DNA of 64,000 bases. Source: Enteractinococcus coprophilus (GTDB lineage Bacteria; Actinomycetota; Actinomycetes; Actinomycetales; Micrococcaceae). Location: positions 744,001-808,000 of the forward strand of contig NZ_VFOU01000001.1 of NCBI RefSeq assembly GCF_006716305.1, written 5' to 3'. The position numbers were made by a program, and so were the translations under genes. The notes under the pieces were generated by a model. It saw only the letters and a program-made list of their open reading frames with translations. It had not been told where the DNA came from and searched no databases. Below are positions 17,994-26,960 of this stretch, in pieces. How positions within the stretch are numbered: the first letter of the stretch is position 1; each line of letters starts with the position of its first letter.

Positions 17994-18841
17994 CTACACA
18001 ACACACCCGTCCATTAGGACTTGCTCAACTCTCCTCTTTGACCACTGAACCTCCCAAGCTCGTTGAGCTTGCCGCTCAGGCGGGCTTTGCCTTCGTTGGC
18101 ATTCGGGTGCGCCCCGTGACCGCACACGAAACGCCCTTTAACGTGCAGCCGGGTTCGCCCATGCTTGCTGAAACCCTGGCCCGATTGGCGGATACTGGAT
18201 TGCAGGTCAAGGACACCGAATTCTTGCTGCTCGACGGTAGTGATCAGCGTGACGCCTGGAACCAAATGTTTGAAGCCGGCCAGGCGCTGGGGGCCGAATC
18301 GCTGACGGTTGCGGTTGCCGATACTGATCAGGCCCGCGTGCTCGACAACCTGGGCCAAATGGTGGCCGATGGGAAAGCCTATGGGATCACCCCCGCACTG
18401 GAAGCCATTAGTTATCAAGCCGTTAACAGCTACTCACAGGCCACAAGTATTGCCGAGCAGACCGGTGTCACCGTGTTGGTGGATACCCTGCATGCCGCAC
18501 GGTTCGGTGCGACCACTCAGGATCTGCGCGCTGCTGCCCCTCGGGTGCCGATGATCCAATTGTGTGATTCGGTTGCCACTATGCCGGCCACCCGCGACGC
18601 ACTGGTGGAAGAATCGCGCAGCGGACGTTTCCCTGCCGGTGAAGGCGGGCAGCATTTGGCGGCAATGATTGCTGCCGTGGACGCTGGCCGAGGTGCACAC
18701 GAGCCACTGCTCCCGATCTCAGTGGAGGTGCCAAATAGGGTGCTGCAAGAATCCATGAACGCCCAGGATTGGGTCAACCGACTCTACACAACAACACGCG
18801 ATCTGTTGGACAGCATGGAACCGGCCCAGCAGCGTGCCTAA
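17990..18841 (+). CDS. Sugar phosphate isomerase/epimerase-like TIM-barrel protein (AP endonuclease 2 family)
   Basis: A 283-residue predicted (beta/alpha)8 enzyme. Likely metal ligands of the family appear in order: Glu in ITPALEAIS, Asp and His in VLVDTLHAARFG, Asp in MIQLCDS, and Glu in LPISVEVPN. This family includes xylose isomerase-like epimerases, inosose dehydratases and 3-dehydroshikimate dehydratases. The start overlaps the preceding oxidoreductase stop as ATGA. Given the AroE-type dehydrogenase and ShiA-like transporter 7 kb downstream, a dehydratase or isomerase role on a hydroaromatic acid is attractive; an inositol-type pathway is the alternative. Fold fairly sure, reaction unproven. 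Confidence 0.8.
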   Translation: MTTQHTRPLGLAQLSSLTTEPPKLVELAAQAGFAFVGIRVRPVTAHETPFNVQPGSPMLAETLARLADTGLQVKDTEFLLLDGSDQRDAWNQMFEAGQALGAESLTVAVADTDQARVLDNLGQMVADGKAYGITPALEAISYQAVNSYSQATSIAEQTGVTVLVDTLHAARFGATTQDLRAAAPRVPMIQLCDSVATMPATRDALVEESRSGRFPAGEGGQHLAAMIAAVDAGRGAHEPLLPISVEVPNRVLQESMNAQDWVNRLYTTTRDLLDSMEPAQQRA

Positions 18842-18857
18842 AGGAAAGGACGTCGTC

Positions 18858-19700
18858 ATGCCGAATATTGACCCACTGACTCTGACCGGCACCGGGGTGG
18901 CCGGGGTGCAGATCCCGCAGATCGGGTTGGGCACCTGGCCGCACACCGGGCAGGAATCCACCGATATGGTGGCCATGGCCATCGACAACGGCTACCGTCA
19001 CATCGACACCGCCCAAAAATATGGCAACGAGGACGCCGTTGGCAAGGCCGTGCGCAAAGCTTCCGTGCCGCGCGATGAACTATTTGTCACCACCAAACTC
19101 ACCAATGAATTCTTTGGTGATGCGGCCACGGTTCGTGCGGGCATCGAATACAGCCTGCGTGAAACCGGACTCGACTACCTCGACCTGATGCTCATCCACT
19201 GGCCTAACCCCTGGTTGAAAAACTACGTTCAAACCTGCGCATCGCTGGCCGAACTTGTGGATACCGGACTGATCCGGGCGTGGGGCGTCTCAAACTTCAC
19301 GCCTGAACACTTACAAGCCGTAGCAGTTGCTGGCTTGGATATCCCGATCAACCAGATCCAGGTGGATCCGCTTGCCGGCCAACCAGATTACCTGGCGGCC
19401 AACGCTCAACACGGCATCATCGTGAGCGCCTACTCTCCAACGGGCCGGGACCTGACTTTGTCCGATTTCCCGGCGCTTCGTGAAGCAGCCGAGCGGCACG
19501 GCAAAACTGAACATCAAATCGTGTTGCGCTGGCACGTCCAACAGGGCCGCATCGCGGTGCCACGGTCAGCGAATGCTAAACGCCAGCGAGAAAACCTCGA
19601 CGTCTTTGATTTTGAACTTTCCGATGCCGAAATCACCGCGATCAATGCGCTCGATGACGGCTCCCGTGCCCGGCTAGATGCCGACGAGTACGGTCACTAA
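18858..19700 (+). CDS. Aldo/keto reductase
   Basis: A 280-residue NADPH-dependent reductase of the AKR superfamily. It has GLGTWPHTGQES near the N-terminus, then HIDTAQKYGNE with the catalytic Asp and Tyr, ELFVTTKL with the Lys, DLMLIHWPNP with the His, and the C-terminal cofactor-binding RIAVPRSANAKRQRENL. The ATG at 18858 follows AAAGGAAAGG; a GTG at 18834 inside the previous gene is in frame but less likely. It sits between the TIM-barrel gene and a flavoprotein in the same operon and probably interconverts a keto and a hydroxyl group of the shared substrate. Confidence 0.92.
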   Translation: MPNIDPLTLTGTGVAGVQIPQIGLGTWPHTGQESTDMVAMAIDNGYRHIDTAQKYGNEDAVGKAVRKASVPRDELFVTTKLTNEFFGDAATVRAGIEYSLRETGLDYLDLMLIHWPNPWLKNYVQTCASLAELVDTGLIRAWGVSNFTPEHLQAVAVAGLDIPINQIQVDPLAGQPDYLAANAQHGIIVSAYSPTGRDLTLSDFPALREAAERHGKTEHQIVLRWHVQQGRIAVPRSANAKRQRENLDVFDFELSDAEITAINALDDGSRARLDADEYGH

Positions 19701-19723
19701 TCTTCTAGAAAGGCAAGACACCA

Positions 19724-21532
19724 TTGAATACCTCAACACCCGGTCTGTTGCACGTTGATGATCTGCCCAACCACCTGCCAACCGATGACGTTGATGTCCT
19801 GGTTGTAGGCGGTGGTGCAGGCGGTTTCGCGGCAGCCACGACCGCCGCATATCACGGTTTGCGGGTCCTGTTGGCCGAACAATCCGCAGCCTGCGGTGGC
19901 GCAACCTCACGATCCGGTGGTTGGGCGTGGACACCGGGCACCTCCCTGGCCAAGGCCGAAGGCGTGGATGAGGACCCGGAAACCTTCCGCACCTACCTTC
20001 GCGGCGTGCTGGGCGACCTGTACACCGACTCGGCCTCCGAGATGATCGACGCGTTCCTGGACGCCGTGCCACACATGGTGGACTTTTTCCATTACAAAAC
20101 CGCGCTGCAATTTGTCACGGGCGCGAAGATCAATGACATTTACGGCCACTTGCCGGGTGCCGGTACCGGGAACCGATCGGTGGGACCCAAGCCGATCAAC
20201 GCGCGCAAACTGTCCAAATCCGCGCTCGAAAAACTCAACAACCAGTACTACCCCACATCCTTTTTGGGAATGGGCATCATGGCAGGACCAGACCTGCAGA
20301 AGATCATGTCCGCCTCCCAACTATCCCCCAAGGGCTGGGTGTATTCGGCATCGCGGGTCATCCCACACGTTTGGGATATGGTTACCCACCGCCGCAGCAT
20401 GCACTTGGTCAATGGAACAGCGCTCATGGGGCGGTTGATTCAGTCTGCCGAGGACCTCGGGGTAGATATTCGCGTCAAAACAGAAGTTCAGCATCTGATT
20501 GTCGACGACGAGGGCGCCGTAGTTGGTGCTGTCGTGGGCACCGAGGACGGCGGGCGCATTATCCGCACCCAACGAGGCGTGGTCCTGGCCACGGGTGGGT
20601 TCCCTGCGGATGTTGAGCGCCGTCGAAAGTATTTCCGCAATACCCCGACAGGCAACGAGCACTGGACCTTGGCGCCGGATGAAGCCGACGGTTCGGGTGC
20701 TGACCTGGCCGAGGCCGTTGGCGGCTACCTCGATATAGACGTGTACTCGGCTGCGGCTTGGTGCCCGGTGTCGCTGGTGCCCTACCCCAATGGCAAGACC
20801 GGCGTGTTCCCCCACATCATGGACCGCGCCAAGCCGGGCTCCATCGGAGTCCGGAAGGACGGCAAGCGTTTCGTCAACGAAGCCAACGGCTACTTTGACT
20901 ATGTCGATGGCATGATGAATGCGACCCCTGAAGGTGAAGCCGTAGAGTCATGGCAGATCGCGGATTCAACGTTCGTTCGCAAATATCCACTTGGTTTTGC
21001 CAAACCCATTCCGATCCCGCTGCTGCCATACATTCGCAGCGGCTACCTCATCAAGGCCGATACGCTAGAAGAACTAGCCCAAAAGACCGGCATCGACCCG
21101 GAGCAGCTGGTCAAAACCGTTCGTGAGTTCAACGAGAACGCCCGCCGCGGGGAGGACCCGGCATTCCAGCGGGGCGAGACGAACTTTAACCGCTACGGTG
21201 GTGACCCGGCCGTTGTACCGAACCCGAGCCTGGCGCCGATCGAAAAAGGACCGTTTTACGCCGTCCACATTCGTCCCGGCTCCTTCGGAACATTTGCCGG
21301 ACTGGCAGCAGATACCAAGGCCCGAGTACTGAACCGTGAGGGTGAACCCATTCGTGGCCTGTATACGGCCGGTAATGACATGGTGTCGATTATGCGCGGC
21401 AAGTACCCCTCGGGTGGCGTGAACATTGGCCCAGCGTTAACTTTCGGGTATATCGCAGGTCGCGACCTCGCCGGGGCGACAGAGTACGAAGTCACTACTA
21501 CGGAACTCCCAAACACCGCAGTGCAACGATGA
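19724..21532 (+). CDS. FAD-dependent dehydrogenase, KstD/fumarate-reductase-like (second copy)
   Basis: A 602-residue flavoprotein. The dinucleotide-binding VLVVGGGAGGFAAATTAAYH covers about residues 26-45, followed by LLAEQSAACGGATSRSGG, VVLATGGFPADVERRRKYF and the C-terminal YTAGNDMVSIMRGKYPSGG with NIGPALTFGYIAG, the KstD-type active-site and FAD-closing region. The start is a TTG with AAGG 10 bases upstream; there is no in-frame ATG before the FAD motif. It begins 23 bp after the aldo/keto reductase and its stop overlaps the SDR start. It likely desaturates, or reduces, a cyclic ketone made by the neighbouring dehydrogenases. Confidence 0.87.
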   Translation: MNTSTPGLLHVDDLPNHLPTDDVDVLVVGGGAGGFAAATTAAYHGLRVLLAEQSAACGGATSRSGGWAWTPGTSLAKAEGVDEDPETFRTYLRGVLGDLYTDSASEMIDAFLDAVPHMVDFFHYKTALQFVTGAKINDIYGHLPGAGTGNRSVGPKPINARKLSKSALEKLNNQYYPTSFLGMGIMAGPDLQKIMSASQLSPKGWVYSASRVIPHVWDMVTHRRSMHLVNGTALMGRLIQSAEDLGVDIRVKTEVQHLIVDDEGAVVGAVVGTEDGGRIIRTQRGVVLATGGFPADVERRRKYFRNTPTGNEHWTLAPDEADGSGADLAEAVGGYLDIDVYSAAAWCPVSLVPYPNGKTGVFPHIMDRAKPGSIGVRKDGKRFVNEANGYFDYVDGMMNATPEGEAVESWQIADSTFVRKYPLGFAKPIPIPLLPYIRSGYLIKADTLEELAQKTGIDPEQLVKTVREFNENARRGEDPAFQRGETNFNRYGGDPAVVPNPSLAPIEKGPFYAVHIRPGSFGTFAGLAADTKARVLNREGEPIRGLYTAGNDMVSIMRGKYPSGGVNIGPALTFGYIAGRDLAGATEYEVTTTELPNTAVQR

Positions 21533-22272
21533 GTACACAACAATCATCCGATGACCGCGCGATCGTCAACGACGAGTACCCTGTCGGAGCCCTGGCCTTG
21601 ATCACCGGCGGTGGTGGAGGACTTGGTGCAGCTTGTGCTGAACTCCTACGCCACCGCGGGGTGCGGGTCTGTACGGTTGATCTCAATCCCGGGGCCGATT
21701 ATCAATGCGATATCAGTGACGAACAGCAGGTGGCAGACCTGCGACAACGGGTGGTGGAGGACGGCAAATCAGTTGATATTCTGATCAACTCCGCAGGATT
21801 GCAAGGTCCTGAGTCTGCGCTCGCAGACACTGAATACCGACACTGGCAGCAGACCATGCGGGTGAATGTCGATGGCGTTTTTCTCATGTGCAAGTATTTT
21901 GCACCTGGCATGATCGCTGCTGGGTGGGGTCGGATCATCAATCTGGCCAGCATTGCAGGCAAGGAAGGAAACGCATTCCAGTCGGCGTACTCGGCGTCCA
22001 AAGCTGCCGTCATTGGGTTGACGAAGTCTCTTGGAAAAGAACTGGCGCAAGACGGTGTGTTAGTCAACGCGATTGCACCGACCATTATCTCTACGCCGTT
22101 GAACCAGCACATGGATCCACGAACCCAGGACCGTCTCATGGAACGCATTCCGATGGGGCGCCCGGGGCACCCCGATGAAGCCGCGGAACTCGTGGCATGG
22201 TTGGCCTCGAATCGCTGTAGCTTTTCGACAGGTGCTGTCTACGATCTCTCTGGAGGACGAGCAACGTACTAG
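21529..22272 (+). CDS. Short-chain dehydrogenase/reductase (SDR)
   Basis: A 247-residue classical SDR. It shows the cofactor motif ALITGGGGGLGAACAELL (TGxxxGxG) at about residues 23-40, an acidic VDL after beta-2 suggesting NAD(H), INSAG for the NNAG-type motif, SIAGKEG with the catalytic Ser region, and YSASKAA with Tyr and Lys. The start overlaps the flavoprotein stop as ATGA, so the two are translationally coupled. It closes the operon starting at 16890; an inverted repeat follows it. Confidence 0.93.
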   Translation: MSTQQSSDDRAIVNDEYPVGALALITGGGGGLGAACAELLRHRGVRVCTVDLNPGADYQCDISDEQQVADLRQRVVEDGKSVDILINSAGLQGPESALADTEYRHWQQTMRVNVDGVFLMCKYFAPGMIAAGWGRIINLASIAGKEGNAFQSAYSASKAAVIGLTKSLGKELAQDGVLVNAIAPTIISTPLNQHMDPRTQDRLMERIPMGRPGHPDEAAELVAWLASNRCSFSTGAVYDLSGGRATY

Positions 22273-22280
22273 TCGTAATC

Positions 22281-22331
22281 GGCGCAAGATATTGGCATGT
22301 GCCGAAGCCACGTTGCTGGAATTCTTGCGCC
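22281..22331. terminator. Inverted repeat between SDR and LysR genes
   Basis: GGCGCAAGA (22281-22289) and TCTTGCGCC (22323-22331) are perfect 9-bp arms; inside the loop lies a smaller dyad TTGGCA-TG-TGCCGAA. It begins 9 bp after the SDR stop. Position suggests an operon-end terminator, although no U-rich tail follows; binding of the downstream LysR protein is an alternative. Confidence 0.4.
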
Positions 22332-22409
22332 CTACGGTGCTTGCTGTGACGGCTGGGTGCTGAGACTACACTCGCACTAATACTGCGGACCTGAAGGAGC
22401 TACGAGAAC

Positions 22410-23303
22410 ATGGAAATTCGCTGGTTGGAAGCCTTTATTGCTGTTGCTGAAGAGCTGCACTTTGGTAATGCCGCTATCCGACTGCGCATGGCGAAGTCAC
22501 CGTTGAGCCAGGTGATTCGAAAGCTTGAGCATTCGGTTGGCACGGAGTTATTTAACCGAAATACGCGTTCAGTCGAACTCACATCAGCTGGGCACGCGTT
22601 CTTGCCACACGCTCGTATGGTGCTTGAGGATCTTGAACTGGCCCGGCAGTCGGTGAAAGTTCCCGAAGGGGTTGTCTATGGTCATCTCAGTCTGGGGTTT
22701 ACCGGGGTACTCAATCAACGGACCCTGCCACGGTTTACGCGCGCGGTGCGAGACACCTACCCCGAGATAGAACTATCACTGGTAGGGCGGGTCATGACGC
22801 AGGAGGCCATCGCTCAGTTGGATGCTGGCACGCTGGATCTAGCGTTTGTCGGGTTGCCAATCGATTCGACGCGGATCGAGACACAACTCTTACTGCGCGA
22901 ACGGTTTGGGATGGTCGTGCCTACCGGTCACCCTTTAGTCGATCAGCGCCATGTGGAGTTGTCGATGTTCTCCGAAGACCATTTCATCACCCCGCCTATC
23001 GGTGGCGGGTCGGCGCTGTACGACGATACGATCCGCGCTTGCACCAACGCAGGCTTTTACCCCATCATTTCCCAGCAGATCACCGATCCTTACATGAGCA
23101 TGATGTTGGTGGCGACCGGAGTGGGCGTGGCATATCTGCCGGAAGGTGTTCGGCCCGTAGTGCCGCCAGGTACAGCCTTTGTTCCGCTGGAGGGCGAGCC
23201 GGTGTATATGAATCACGGACTGGCCTGGTCGAAGATCCGTGGCTCAACGGCTCGTGAAGCATTCCTTGGACTAGTCGACGAGGTGTTGGCCGAAGGTCTC
23301 TAG
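22410..23303 (+). CDS. LysR-family transcriptional regulator
   Basis: A 297-residue regulator with the typical N-terminal helix-turn-helix (WLEAFIAVAEELHFGNAAIR, then MAKSPLSQVIRKLE, ELFNRNTRSVELTSAG) and a type 2 periplasmic-binding-like effector domain. GGAG lies 10 bases before the ATG. It belongs to the branch that contains CatR, BenM and similar aromatic-acid regulators, judging from HFGNAAIRLRMAKSPLSQ. It lies just upstream of, and in the same direction as, the MHS transporter and AroE-like genes and is the natural candidate to activate them. Confidence 0.92.
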   Translation: MEIRWLEAFIAVAEELHFGNAAIRLRMAKSPLSQVIRKLEHSVGTELFNRNTRSVELTSAGHAFLPHARMVLEDLELARQSVKVPEGVVYGHLSLGFTGVLNQRTLPRFTRAVRDTYPEIELSLVGRVMTQEAIAQLDAGTLDLAFVGLPIDSTRIETQLLLRERFGMVVPTGHPLVDQRHVELSMFSEDHFITPPIGGGSALYDDTIRACTNAGFYPIISQQITDPYMSMMLVATGVGVAYLPEGVRPVVPPGTAFVPLEGEPVYMNHGLAWSKIRGSTAREAFLGLVDEVLAEGL

Positions 23304-23306
23304 CAT

Positions 23307-23325
23307 TGTGTGTTTTTCGCACACA
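23307..23325 (+). terminator. Small hairpin after the LysR gene
   Basis: TGTGTG and CACACA enclose a 7-base loop 4 bp after the LysR stop. The U-run lies in the loop rather than after the stem, so this is at best a weak terminator. Confidence 0.3.
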
Positions 23326-23415
23326 GTCTGAGACGAATAAAGTCGTGGACAACACCTAGTGCGGTCAGTCACACTAGATGGTGATCTTCAAGCAGGAGTT
23401 TGAAAGGACCATCAC

Positions 23416-24801
23416 ATGACTACCGACACGACAGCATTTCAGGTATCCGATCCTGAAGCCATTGGCGGGACCGATCCCCGCGTTCGCAACGCTACGACAG
23501 TAACACCGCAGGCCAAGCGCGCGGCATTCTCGGGTTTCCTGGGCAGTGCCCTGGAATACTACGACTTTTTCATTTACGGCTCTGCTGCCGCACTGGTTTT
23601 TTCGCATATTTTCTTCCCGGGCGATGGCGTCAACTCGCTGCTGCTGTCGATCTCAACCCTCGGGGTTGCATACATTGCCCGTCCCCTGGGTGCGGTGATG
23701 TGGGGCCACCTGGGAGATCGGTTCGGACGCAAGAACACCCTGATGGCTGTGCTGTTGCTCATGGGGGTGGCAACATTCCTGATCGGAGTACTGCCAACTT
23801 ATGACCAGATCGGCATTCTGGCACCAATCCTGCTCGTCTTCCTTCGCTTGTGCCAGGGCTTGTCGGCTGGCGGCGAGTCTCCAGGCGCTGCTTCGCTATC
23901 GATCGAGCACGCCCCAGAATACCGCCGCTCATTCTTTGCTAGCTTCACCGCTTCCGGCATCATGCTCGGCATCGTTTTAGCAACTCTCGTCTTCATCCCC
24001 GTCGCGCTACTCCCTGATGAGCAGCTATTCAGCTGGGGCTGGCGTATGCCATTCCTCATCAGCGTGGTCCTGACCTTCTTTGCCGTCTGGATGCGCCGCA
24101 ACCTCGAAGAACCTGAAGTCTTCGAAGAAGCTATCGAAGAAGAAACCGAACCACAGGTGCCACTGGTCGTTCTGTTCCGTGACCACTTACCAGCGCTGCT
24201 GCGCGTTATGTTCTCATCGACGTTTGCGATGATCAATACCATGGTCAACGTCTTCGGCCTCTCCTTTGCCGTAGAACACGCAGGTGTTGACCGCACTGTG
24301 ATGCTGGCAGCGATTGCAGCGTCGAACTTCGCCGCAGTCCTCACCCAACCGCTCTTTGCATTGTTGGCCGACAAGATCGGTCGCAAACCAGTCTTCATCG
24401 GCGGTACGATCGGCGCCGGTCTAATGATGTTCGTCTTCCTCTGGGCTATTAGCACCGGAAATGTCGCTCTGATTTTCATCTCCTCCATCGTGATGATGGG
24501 CGGAGCCTACGCAGCTGCTAACGGCATCTACTTCGCTGCCTTCCCAGAACAGTTCCCAGCAAAGGTTCGTTACTCCGGCATGGCGATCGGTCTGATGCTC
24601 GGCCTGCTCGTCTCGGGCTTCACCCCGGCCATCGGAACCATGATTACCGGTGGCGACGTCACCAACTGGATCCCAGTGGCGATCATGTGTGCAGTGTTTG
24701 CGATCGGCTCAGCTATCGCTTTCTCCACTGGTCCAGAAACCTACCGGACTCCAACCTCGGAGCTGGGTAAACCACGAAACAAAGCGGCTGAAGCAAAATG
24801 A
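23416..24801 (+). CDS. MFS transporter, metabolite:H+ symporter (MHS) family, ShiA-like
   Basis: A 461-residue, 12-helix major facilitator. Family marks are [20 protein letters not shown] in TM1, the [11 protein letters not shown] loop motif after TM2, [16 protein letters not shown] in TM4 and [17 protein letters not shown] in TM10, all typical of the MHS group (KgtP, ProP, ShiA). AAAGG precedes the ATG. The stop overlaps the start of the AroE-like gene, and this coupling to a shikimate dehydrogenase suggests uptake of shikimate, quinate or a related hydroaromatic acid. Confidence 0.88.
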   Translation: MTTDTTAFQVSDPEAIGGTDPRVRNATTVTPQAKRAAFSGFLGSALEYYDFFIYGSAAALVFSHIFFPGDGVNSLLLSISTLGVAYIARPLGAVMWGHLGDRFGRKNTLMAVLLLMGVATFLIGVLPTYDQIGILAPILLVFLRLCQGLSAGGESPGAASLSIEHAPEYRRSFFASFTASGIMLGIVLATLVFIPVALLPDEQLFSWGWRMPFLISVVLTFFAVWMRRNLEEPEVFEEAIEEETEPQVPLVVLFRDHLPALLRVMFSSTFAMINTMVNVFGLSFAVEHAGVDRTVMLAAIAASNFAAVLTQPLFALLADKIGRKPVFIGGTIGAGLMMFVFLWAISTGNVALIFISSIVMMGGAYAAANGIYFAAFPEQFPAKVRYSGMAIGLMLGLLVSGFTPAIGTMITGGDVTNWIPVAIMCAVFAIGSAIAFSTGPETYRTPTSELGKPRNKAAEAK

Positions 24802-25679
24802 GGTCGGATAACTACCGCATCGGACTCATCGGTGAACACATTGGCACCTCGTTGTCGCCAATGATCCACACCGCCGAAGCCACGGCCCAGGGTCTCGACA
24901 ACTTCCAGTACGACCTCATCGACCTGGAAGGCCAAACGGATGCTGCCGAACGACTTGGAGAAATCATCCAAGAACACGTGGCTGCCGGGTTCACCGGTTT
25001 CAACATTACTCATCCGCATAAACAGCACGTCATCGCCCACCTCGATAGCTTGACCGAGGCAGCCCGAATGTTGGGCGCTGTCAACAACGTCATCGTCACC
25101 CAGGAGGGCTGGGTCGGTCATAACACCGACCACAGTGGGTTCCTCGGTGGTCTGCACACCCAACTTCCCGAAGATGCGCCACGTGAAACCGCGGTGCTCT
25201 TCGGAGCTGGTGGTGCAGGAGCCGCAGTAGCCAGCGCACTGCTCGATTTCGGCGTGCAGAACCTTTATGTGATTGACCCGCAGCCAGTGCAACTCGATCA
25301 GCTCAACGAGCGGCTCGCCGCAATTTTGGCTGAAGGCCTGCGGTTGCATACCGGTAGCCCAGATATGGCAGTTGCTTGGGTGCCGAATGCTGATGCGGTC
25401 ATCAATGCCACGCCGATCGGCATGGAACATCTGCCGGGCACCCCGTTTGATGTCAGCCTGTTGAGCGGCGACCACTGGGTAGCGGACGTGATCTACCGGC
25501 CGATCGAAACTCAACTGTTAGCTCATGCGCACAGCTTAGGTTGCCACACGGTCGATGGCACGGCCATGCTGGTTGAACAAGCAGCAGACACGTTCGAATA
25601 TCAAACCGGGCTGACCGCCAACCGGCAACGGATGCGGACTCACCTACATCAAGAGCTCCTAGCAGTTTCTGCTGCCTAG
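24798..25679 (+). CDS. Shikimate/quinate dehydrogenase (AroE family), probably catabolic
   Basis: A 293-residue NAD(P)-dependent dehydrogenase that interconverts shikimate and 3-dehydroshikimate, or quinate and dehydroquinate. The substrate site SLSP is at 18-21, the catalytic Lys is in THPHKQ at 75, followed by NN at 96-97 and NTDHSGF with the catalytic Asp at 111; the Rossmann glycine motif is [11 protein letters not shown] near 138. It overlaps the transporter gene by 4 bp. Such pairing with a permease and regulators, rather than with chorismate genes, matches catabolic QsuD-type enzymes. Whether quinate is used cannot be read from the sequence. Confidence 0.9.
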   Translation: MRSDNYRIGLIGEHIGTSLSPMIHTAEATAQGLDNFQYDLIDLEGQTDAAERLGEIIQEHVAAGFTGFNITHPHKQHVIAHLDSLTEAARMLGAVNNVIVTQEGWVGHNTDHSGFLGGLHTQLPEDAPRETAVLFGAGGAGAAVASALLDFGVQNLYVIDPQPVQLDQLNERLAAILAEGLRLHTGSPDMAVAWVPNADAVINATPIGMEHLPGTPFDVSLLSGDHWVADVIYRPIETQLLAHAHSLGCHTVDGTAMLVEQAADTFEYQTGLTANRQRMRTHLHQELLAVSAA

Positions 25680-25734
25680 CCCGAAAGGGCCACCGAGCAT
25701 CATCGGTGATTTCACTGGCGAAAGGAACACGATC

Positions 25735-26535
25735 ATGGCGAATTCACGGTCCGGCGAGTCCGTCGTGGAACGCGTCATCAAATTGCTCAGTGCTTTTGGA
25801 CGGACTAAGCCACGCCTGACCGTGAGCGCGCTCGCCCGAGAAACTGGCCTCCCCTCGTCAACCGTTCACCGACTCGCTGCTGAACTCTGCGATGTCGGAT
25901 TCCTCAACCGCGACGACGAGGGGCGGGTGGGCATCGGACCGCGAATGTGGGAACTTGCCGCCCGTTCGAACCCACTGGAAGAGTTCCGGCAGCGCGGTCG
26001 TCCAGTGCTCGAAGGTATTCAAGAAGCCCTGCGACAGGATGTCTCGTTGTCGGTGCCATCTTTCGAGGACCACACCGTGCTGTATGTGGAACGCCTCGAC
26101 AAGCACGGCACCGTCAACAATCTGGCTCAGGTTGCTGGCCGACTCAACATGCACTCGACCTCCGCCGGTCTGGTCATGATGGCGAATGCGCCACGTCATG
26201 TGCAAGAAACCTTCCTTGCAGGTGTAATCCCGCAATGCACTCCGCGAACCATGACGGACCCGGCACAATTGCGGTCCCGGTTTGCTGAGATTCGGGAACG
26301 CGGCTTCGCACGTCATGCCGGCGACCTCGTAGCAGAAAACGTTGGCTATTCAGTGGCTATCAAAGGTTCAGAGAACCAGATCATTGGTGCCGTCACCGTC
26401 GTGACAACTCAGCGTGAAGACAACCACCAGTTCATCGTGCCTGTGCTGGCTGCAGCGGGCCGAGCACTGTCACGGCTCATGGGCGCTGAGCACCGGCCAT
26501 ATTCTGCCCGCCGCTGGTCAGCTCTCGGCGACTAG
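25735..26535 (+). CDS. IclR-family transcriptional regulator (second paralogue)
   Basis: A 266-residue regulator. The winged helix has MANSRSGESVVERVIKLLSA and ARETGLPSSTVHRLAAEL, and the effector domain has VAGRLNMHSTSAGLVMMAN and a C-terminal IKGSENQIIGAVTVVTT. The N-terminus matches that of the IclR gene at 15985. GAAAGG precedes the ATG. It is placed between the AroE-like gene and the YciI - alcohol dehydrogenase - flavoprotein operon and may control either or both. Confidence 0.92.
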   Translation: MANSRSGESVVERVIKLLSAFGRTKPRLTVSALARETGLPSSTVHRLAAELCDVGFLNRDDEGRVGIGPRMWELAARSNPLEEFRQRGRPVLEGIQEALRQDVSLSVPSFEDHTVLYVERLDKHGTVNNLAQVAGRLNMHSTSAGLVMMANAPRHVQETFLAGVIPQCTPRTMTDPAQLRSRFAEIRERGFARHAGDLVAENVGYSVAIKGSENQIIGAVTVVTTQREDNHQFIVPVLAAAGRALSRLMGAEHRPYSARRWSALGD

Positions 26536-26560
26536 AGCTTCAAGTCGACTGGAATCGGCC

Positions 26561-26575
26561 GCCCATTCAATGGGC
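26561..26575. promoter_or_regulatory. 15-bp palindrome upstream of the YciI operon
   Basis: GCCCATT-C-AATGGGC is a perfect dyad with 7-bp arms, 25 bp after the IclR stop and 73 bp before the YciI start. It could be an IclR operator or a short terminator stem. No U-rich tail follows directly, which favours an operator. Confidence 0.4.
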
Positions 26576-26648
26576 AACCGATTATTTCTTCTGACCATCC
26601 TTCATACAGTGGACATCACATTGCCTATTAAAACCTAGGAGACAAGCC

Positions 26649-26948
26649 ATGAATATCTACGCCATCAATTACGTCTACGACGACTCCACTGCTGCGACTC
26701 GCGACGAAGTCCGCCCCGTCCACGTAGAATTTCTGCAAGAATGCTTCGACAACGGCCGTCTGCTGGTCTCAGGTCCGGTAGATGACGGCGCCGGTGCGCT
26801 GCTGATCGTCACAGGTGAGGACGAAGCCGATGCAATGAGCCTGATGGACAATGACCCATTTGCCCAAAACGATCTCATCACCGAACGTGGCATCCGCAAG
26901 TGGGGTGTCTTCTTCGGCAAAGACAAACTCGTTCCTGCCAACGCCTAG
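26649..26948 (+). CDS. YciI-family protein
   Basis: A 99-residue soluble protein of the dimeric alpha/beta-barrel YciI family. It has the conserved His in RPVHVEFLQE, the GRLLVSGPVDDGAGALLIV strand-turn region and DPFAQNDLI near the C-terminus. Relatives include small enzymes resembling muconolactone isomerase, but most have no known activity. AGGAG lies 7 bases upstream of the ATG. It opens an operon with an alcohol dehydrogenase 12 bp downstream and a flavoprotein, and it may handle an unstable lactone or enol product of that pathway. Confidence 0.85.
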   Translation: MNIYAINYVYDDSTAATRDEVRPVHVEFLQECFDNGRLLVSGPVDDGAGALLIVTGEDEADAMSLMDNDPFAQNDLITERGIRKWGVFFGKDKLVPANA

Positions 26949-26960
26949 GAACGCTCAGCC

